Program-made: the position numbers and the translations under genes
The notes under the pieces: generated by a model
The model's input: the letters and a program-made list of their open reading frames with translations, nothing else
Database searches by the model: none
What the model was told of the DNA's origin: nothing
Shown: piece after piece, positions 11,847-14,583 of the stretch
Position numbering within the stretch: the first letter of the stretch is position 1
Layout of the letters: every line of letters begins with the position of its first letter
From: CAZAYP01 sp964489425 [NCBI: uncultured Verrucomicrobiota bacterium]
Lineage (GTDB): Bacteria; Verrucomicrobiota; Kiritimatiellia; RZYC01
Direction: 5' to 3'
DNA: 14,583 nucleotides
Assembly: GCA_964489425.1 (NCBI GenBank)
Contig: CAZAYP010000051.1
Coordinates: 25,757 to 40,339 of the forward strand

Positions 11847-13025
11847 ATGGCAAAGGAACTGGCATTTGTTTTGATCAACCCGTACACGATCCGCAAATCG
11901 CGGACCGGCGGGGTCATCGGGCATATCATGAGCCGCACACGGTTGGACCTGGTGGCGGCGCGCATGTTCGGCCCCAGCCGCGAACTGGCGGAACAGTTTG
12001 CCGCCCTGGTGCGGGAGGAGGAGATCGCCGAGGGGCGCACGGACCACATCCTGGCCAATTACGTGCTGCGCACCTACATGCCGGACGCCGCCACCGGCCA
12101 GCCCCAACGGGTGATGATGCTGCTGTTCGAGGGCGAGTCGGCGATTCGCAAGGTGCGCGACGTGACCGGCCACCTGCAGCACAACCTGGATTCGGGCAAG
12201 ACCCTGCGCGACATTTACGGGGATTACATCCAGGGCGAGGACGGCAAGGTCATGTACGTTGAGCCGGCCGTGGTGATTGGCCCGCGGCGCGAAAGCGCGT
12301 TCAAGGCCATGCAACTCTGGGCCGAGTTCAGCGGCCGCGACGGCGGGCTGATTGAGCATTCCCACGACGTGTCGGACCACGAAGACTTCCAGAAGACATT
12401 GGTGCTGATCAAGCCCGACAATTTCCGCTTCCCCAGCGCGCGGCCCGGCAAAATCATCGACATGTTTTCCGGCTCCGGACTGCGGATCATCGCGGCCCAG
12501 ATCGTCAACATGAGCGTGGCCCAGGCGGAGGAGTTTTACAAGCCGGTGCGCCAGGTGCTGCGCGACAAGTTCCGCAACAAGGTGGCGGACATCGCGGTCC
12601 AGGCCATCAACAAGGAACTGGGCCTCGACATCCCCGAACCCATGCGGCAAACCCTGGGCAGCATGCTGGCGCCCCACTACGGGGACAAGCAGTTCAACCT
12701 GATTATCAAGTTCATGACGGGCGCGACGCCCGCGGATCCGGAGGTGGTCCGCGAAGAGCCGGGCAAAGAGCGGTGCCTGGCCCTGGTGTATGCCGGGGTC
12801 AATGCGGTCAACATCATCCGCGACATCCTGGGGCCGACGGATCCCGCCAAGGCCGAACCCGGTTCGGTACGCCGCGAGTTCGGCCAGGATGTCATGGTCA
12901 ATGCCGCCCACGCCTCGGACTCCGTGGACAATGCCCGGCGCGAGATGAACATCATCCGCGTGGACCAGGACCAGATCCTGACCTGGGTGCAGAAGTATTA
13001 TCCTGCTGGCCAGGCCGCCAGCTAA
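11847..13025 (+). CDS. Tandem nucleoside diphosphate kinase-like protein, first domain degenerate
   Basis: A 392-residue protein built from two NDK-like domains, about 2.5 times the size of a normal NDK (140-150). The first (about 4-162) keeps the fold markers AFVLINPYTIRKSRTGGVIGHIMSR (6-30), LLFEGESAIRKVRDVTG (92-108) and GKTLRDIYGDYI (117-128). Where NDKs have N-x-x-HGSDS it reads VVIGPRRES (142-150), so the phosphate-accepting histidine is absent. The second (about 183-372) has KTLVLIKPD (183-191), LALVYAGVNAVNIIRDILGPTDP (311-333), GSVRREFG (339-346) and NAAHASDSV (352-360), which retains the catalytic histidine H355. It also carries an insertion of roughly 45 residues between the early helices and the active-site half. 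NDKs exchange gamma-phosphates between NTPs and NDPs; activity here is likely but unproven. The start is fixed by AAGGAG at 11835-11840, 6 bases before the ATG. An aminotransferase gene follows after 18 bases. Confidence 0.85.
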   Translation: MAKELAFVLINPYTIRKSRTGGVIGHIMSRTRLDLVAARMFGPSRELAEQFAALVREEEIAEGRTDHILANYVLRTYMPDAATGQPQRVMMLLFEGESAIRKVRDVTGHLQHNLDSGKTLRDIYGDYIQGEDGKVMYVEPAVVIGPRRESAFKAMQLWAEFSGRDGGLIEHSHDVSDHEDFQKTLVLIKPDNFRFPSARPGKIIDMFSGSGLRIIAAQIVNMSVAQAEEFYKPVRQVLRDKFRNKVADIAVQAINKELGLDIPEPMRQTLGSMLAPHYGDKQFNLIIKFMTGATPADPEVVREEPGKERCLALVYAGVNAVNIIRDILGPTDPAKAEPGSVRREFGQDVMVNAAHASDSVDNARREMNIIRVDQDQILTWVQKYYPAGQAAS

Positions 13026-13043
13026 AACAAGGAGACAACCCCC

Positions 13044-14216
13044 ATGATCAAACTGAACCGCCGCGTCGCTTCAGTAGAAGCATCGAAAACCCTGGCGCTG
13101 AACAACAAGGCCAACGCGCTCAAAGCCGCCGGCCAGAAAGTCTTTGCCTTTGCCGCCGGCGAACCGGATTTCGACACGCCGGATCACGTCAAGGTGGCCG
13201 CGATCAAGGCCCTGGCCGAGGGCCAGACCAAGTACGCGCCCACGGCCGGCCTGCCGGCCCTGCGCCAGGCCATCTCCGAAAAGTTCAAAAAGGAAAACGG
13301 GCTCACGTATGATCCTGCTCAGATCATCGTCAGCAACGGCGCCAAGCACTCGCTCTACAATATCTTCCTCGCCATCTGCGACGACGGCGACGAGGTTATC
13401 CTGCCCGCGCCCTACTGGCTGAGCTACCCGGAAATGATCAAGATGGCCGGCGGCGAAACCGTGGTCGTCCCGACCACGCTGGCCGACGGCTACAAGATGT
13501 CGGCCGCGGCGTTCAAGGCGGCGATCACCCCGCGTACCAAGGCCGTGATTATCAACAGCCCCTCCAACCCCACGGGCATGGTGTATTCGCGGGCGGAGCT
13601 GGCGGCGATCGCGGAAGTGGCGGTGGCCCACAACGTGCTGCTGGTTTCAGACGAGATCTACGAGGACATGGTGTACGACGGGATGGAACAGGTGAGCATC
13701 GGCAGCCTGTCCCCTGCGGCACAGGCCCTGACCATCACGGTCAACGGTTTCAGCAAGGCCTACTCCATGACCGGCTGGCGGCTCGGGTACTGCGGCGCAC
13801 CCAGGGAGGTCGCCGTGGCCATGGACAACCTCCAGAGCCACGCCACGTCGGGCGCCAACACCTTCGCACAATACGGCGCGCTGGCCGCGCTCAAGGGGCC
13901 GGGCGTCGGCACCTGGGATATCCTGCCGGCGTTCACCCAGCGCCGCGCGGTGATGCACGAGCTGCTCTCCGCCATGCCGGGCGTGAAGTGCGCCAAGCCC
14001 ATGGGCGCGTTCTACATGTTCCCGGACATTTCGGCGCTCGGCATGCCGTCCTCCGTGTTCGCAGAGAAGCTGCTGGAACAGGCCCAGGTCATCGTTGTGC
14101 CCGGCGACTCGTTTGGCGCGGACGCCAATGTCCGGCTGTCGTACGCCTGCGGACTCGACGTGATCAAGGAAGGCCTGGCGCGGATGGCCGGGTTTGTAAA
14201 GTCCAGCGCCGGGTAA
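13044..14216 (+). CDS. Class I pyridoxal-phosphate aminotransferase (aspartate aminotransferase type)
   Basis: A 390-residue cytosolic fold-type I aminotransferase of the I-gamma subgroup, probably aspartate/2-oxoglutarate. Visible signatures are AAGEPDFDTP (37-46), KYAPTAGLPALR (63-74), the PAPYWLSYPE active-site loop (121-130), NSPSNPTG (171-178, cofactor-binding N175), SDEIYEDMVYDG (202-213, with D203 and Y206), the Schiff-base lysine K238 in NGFSKAYSMTGWRLGY (234-249, phosphate-binding R246), and NVRLSYA (362-368), whose R364 binds the substrate carboxylate. All catalytic residues are present and the length is normal. Exact substrate choice (aspartate, prephenate or both) cannot be fixed from sequence alone. 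AAGGAG (13029-13034) lies 9 bases before the ATG. It probably shares a transcript with the NDK-like gene; a hairpin follows the stop. Confidence 0.94.
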   Translation: MIKLNRRVASVEASKTLALNNKANALKAAGQKVFAFAAGEPDFDTPDHVKVAAIKALAEGQTKYAPTAGLPALRQAISEKFKKENGLTYDPAQIIVSNGAKHSLYNIFLAICDDGDEVILPAPYWLSYPEMIKMAGGETVVVPTTLADGYKMSAAAFKAAITPRTKAVIINSPSNPTGMVYSRAELAAIAEVAVAHNVLLVSDEIYEDMVYDGMEQVSIGSLSPAAQALTITVNGFSKAYSMTGWRLGYCGAPREVAVAMDNLQSHATSGANTFAQYGALAALKGPGVGTWDILPAFTQRRAVMHELLSAMPGVKCAKPMGAFYMFPDISALGMPSSVFAEKLLEQAQVIVVPGDSFGADANVRLSYACGLDVIKEGLARMAGFVKSSAG

Positions 14217-14218
14217 TT

Positions 14219-14244
14219 CCAGCCGGGTAACGGGCCCCGGCTGG
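14219..14244 (+). terminator. Hairpin after the aminotransferase gene
   Basis: CCAGCCGGG (14219-14227) pairs perfectly with CCCGGCTGG (14236-14244) around an 8-base loop, two bases after the TAA stop. The nearest T run (14267-14271) is 22 bases further on, not directly attached, so efficiency as an intrinsic terminator is uncertain. It may mark the end of the NDK-aminotransferase transcript. Confidence 0.45.
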
Positions 14245-14287
14245 GCGGGGCCGCCGGACCCGTCGATTTTTACAGGGGGGTACTGTC

Positions 14288-14583
14288 ATGGAACTGCTGC
14301 TGGGCATTGTGGTCTTGATCCTGCTGGTGGTGATCATCAGCCAGGGGTCGTCCCTCGGCAACCGGATTGACCAGGTCCAACGCGCGCTGGATCGGCTGGC
14401 CTCGGACAAGCGCGGGCCGCCACCTGTGCCGGCCCAACAACCGGCGCCGACGGCCAAGCCGGCCGCGGCCGCGCCGGCCTTGTCAACATCCGCCAAAGTT
14501 GTTGCGGAGCCTGGCGCCGGGCCGGCGCCGGCCCACGCGCCCCGGCCCACCCCGCCGCCCGCCGTCAAGGTGGTGCTTGCGCC
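14288..14583 (+). CDS. N-terminus of a membrane-anchored Pro/Ala-rich protein (runs off the window)
   Basis: This partial gene covers 98 complete codons and has no stop before the window ends. It starts at the ATG at 14288 behind a G-rich AGGGGGG. Residues 1-17 (MELLLGIVVLILLVVII) form one membrane segment with no basic residue before it. Residues about 22-42 (LGNRIDQVQRALDRLASDK) look like a short amphipathic or coiled helix. From about residue 44 to the end it is almost entirely Pro, Ala, Lys, Gly and Val, a typical flexible linker or disordered arm. The layout resembles the beginning of multi-pass proteins of the DUF2339 type or of linker-bearing envelope proteins, but the diagnostic part lies outside the window, so no function is assigned. 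Confidence 0.75.
   Translation, partial: MELLLGIVVLILLVVIISQGSSLGNRIDQVQRALDRLASDKRGPPPVPAQQPAPTAKPAAAAPALSTSAKVVAEPGAGPAPAHAPRPTPPPAVKVVLA

Noticed and set aside
11817-12911. 364-codon minus-strand frame opposite the NDK-like gene
   Set aside because: The plus-strand frame has NDK motifs, a good ribosome site and a promoter; the minus frame has none.

Overview
This is a GC-rich bacterial chromosomal segment. It looks like a member of the PVC group (Verrucomicrobiota, Kiritimatiellota or Lentisphaerota), but no rRNA or phylogenetic marker tree is available here. The hints are a GxxExxY gene set among hairpin repeats, a double-length nucleoside diphosphate kinase-like protein, a PcRGLX/YetA-like polysaccharide lyase relative, and a divergent lumazine synthase.

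Layout. Positions 1-750 hold three related hairpin repeats, two of which bracket a minus-strand GxxExxY gene. From 929 to 4080 runs a tight plus-strand operon, ribAB-ribH-nusB-ftsY, with overlapping or nearly touching genes. A solitary N6-adenine DNA methyltransferase (4106-5752) follows, and then the operon theme resumes with ribD and ribE (5846-7618). Together ribAB, ribH, ribD and ribE give the core riboflavin pathway: GTP and ribulose-5-phosphate branches, lumazine synthase, deaminase/reductase, and riboflavin synthase. Only the usual unlinked dephosphorylation step is missing. The methyltransferase splits this set and looks like an insertion.

Positions 7694-11611 are a minus-strand accessory block. 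It contains a large exported PcRGLX/YetA-like protein, a small membrane-anchored ExbD/TolR-like protein, a 66-residue partner-like protein, and a PIN-domain (VapC-type) toxin gene broken by one extra base. Long inverted repeats lie on either side of the PIN/small ORF/ExbD-like group.

Positions 11847-14216 return to housekeeping-type genes on the plus strand: a tandem NDK-domain protein whose first domain has lost the catalytic histidine, and a class I aspartate-type aminotransferase. A hairpin follows, and then the start of a membrane-anchored Pro/Ala-rich protein that runs off the window. No tRNA, rRNA, CRISPR array, transposase or FMN riboswitch was seen.

The observations most worth following are the repeat-bracketed GxxExxY cassette, the methyltransferase inside the riboflavin operon, the frameshifted toxin pair with its flanking inverted repeats, and the half-dead tandem NDK.
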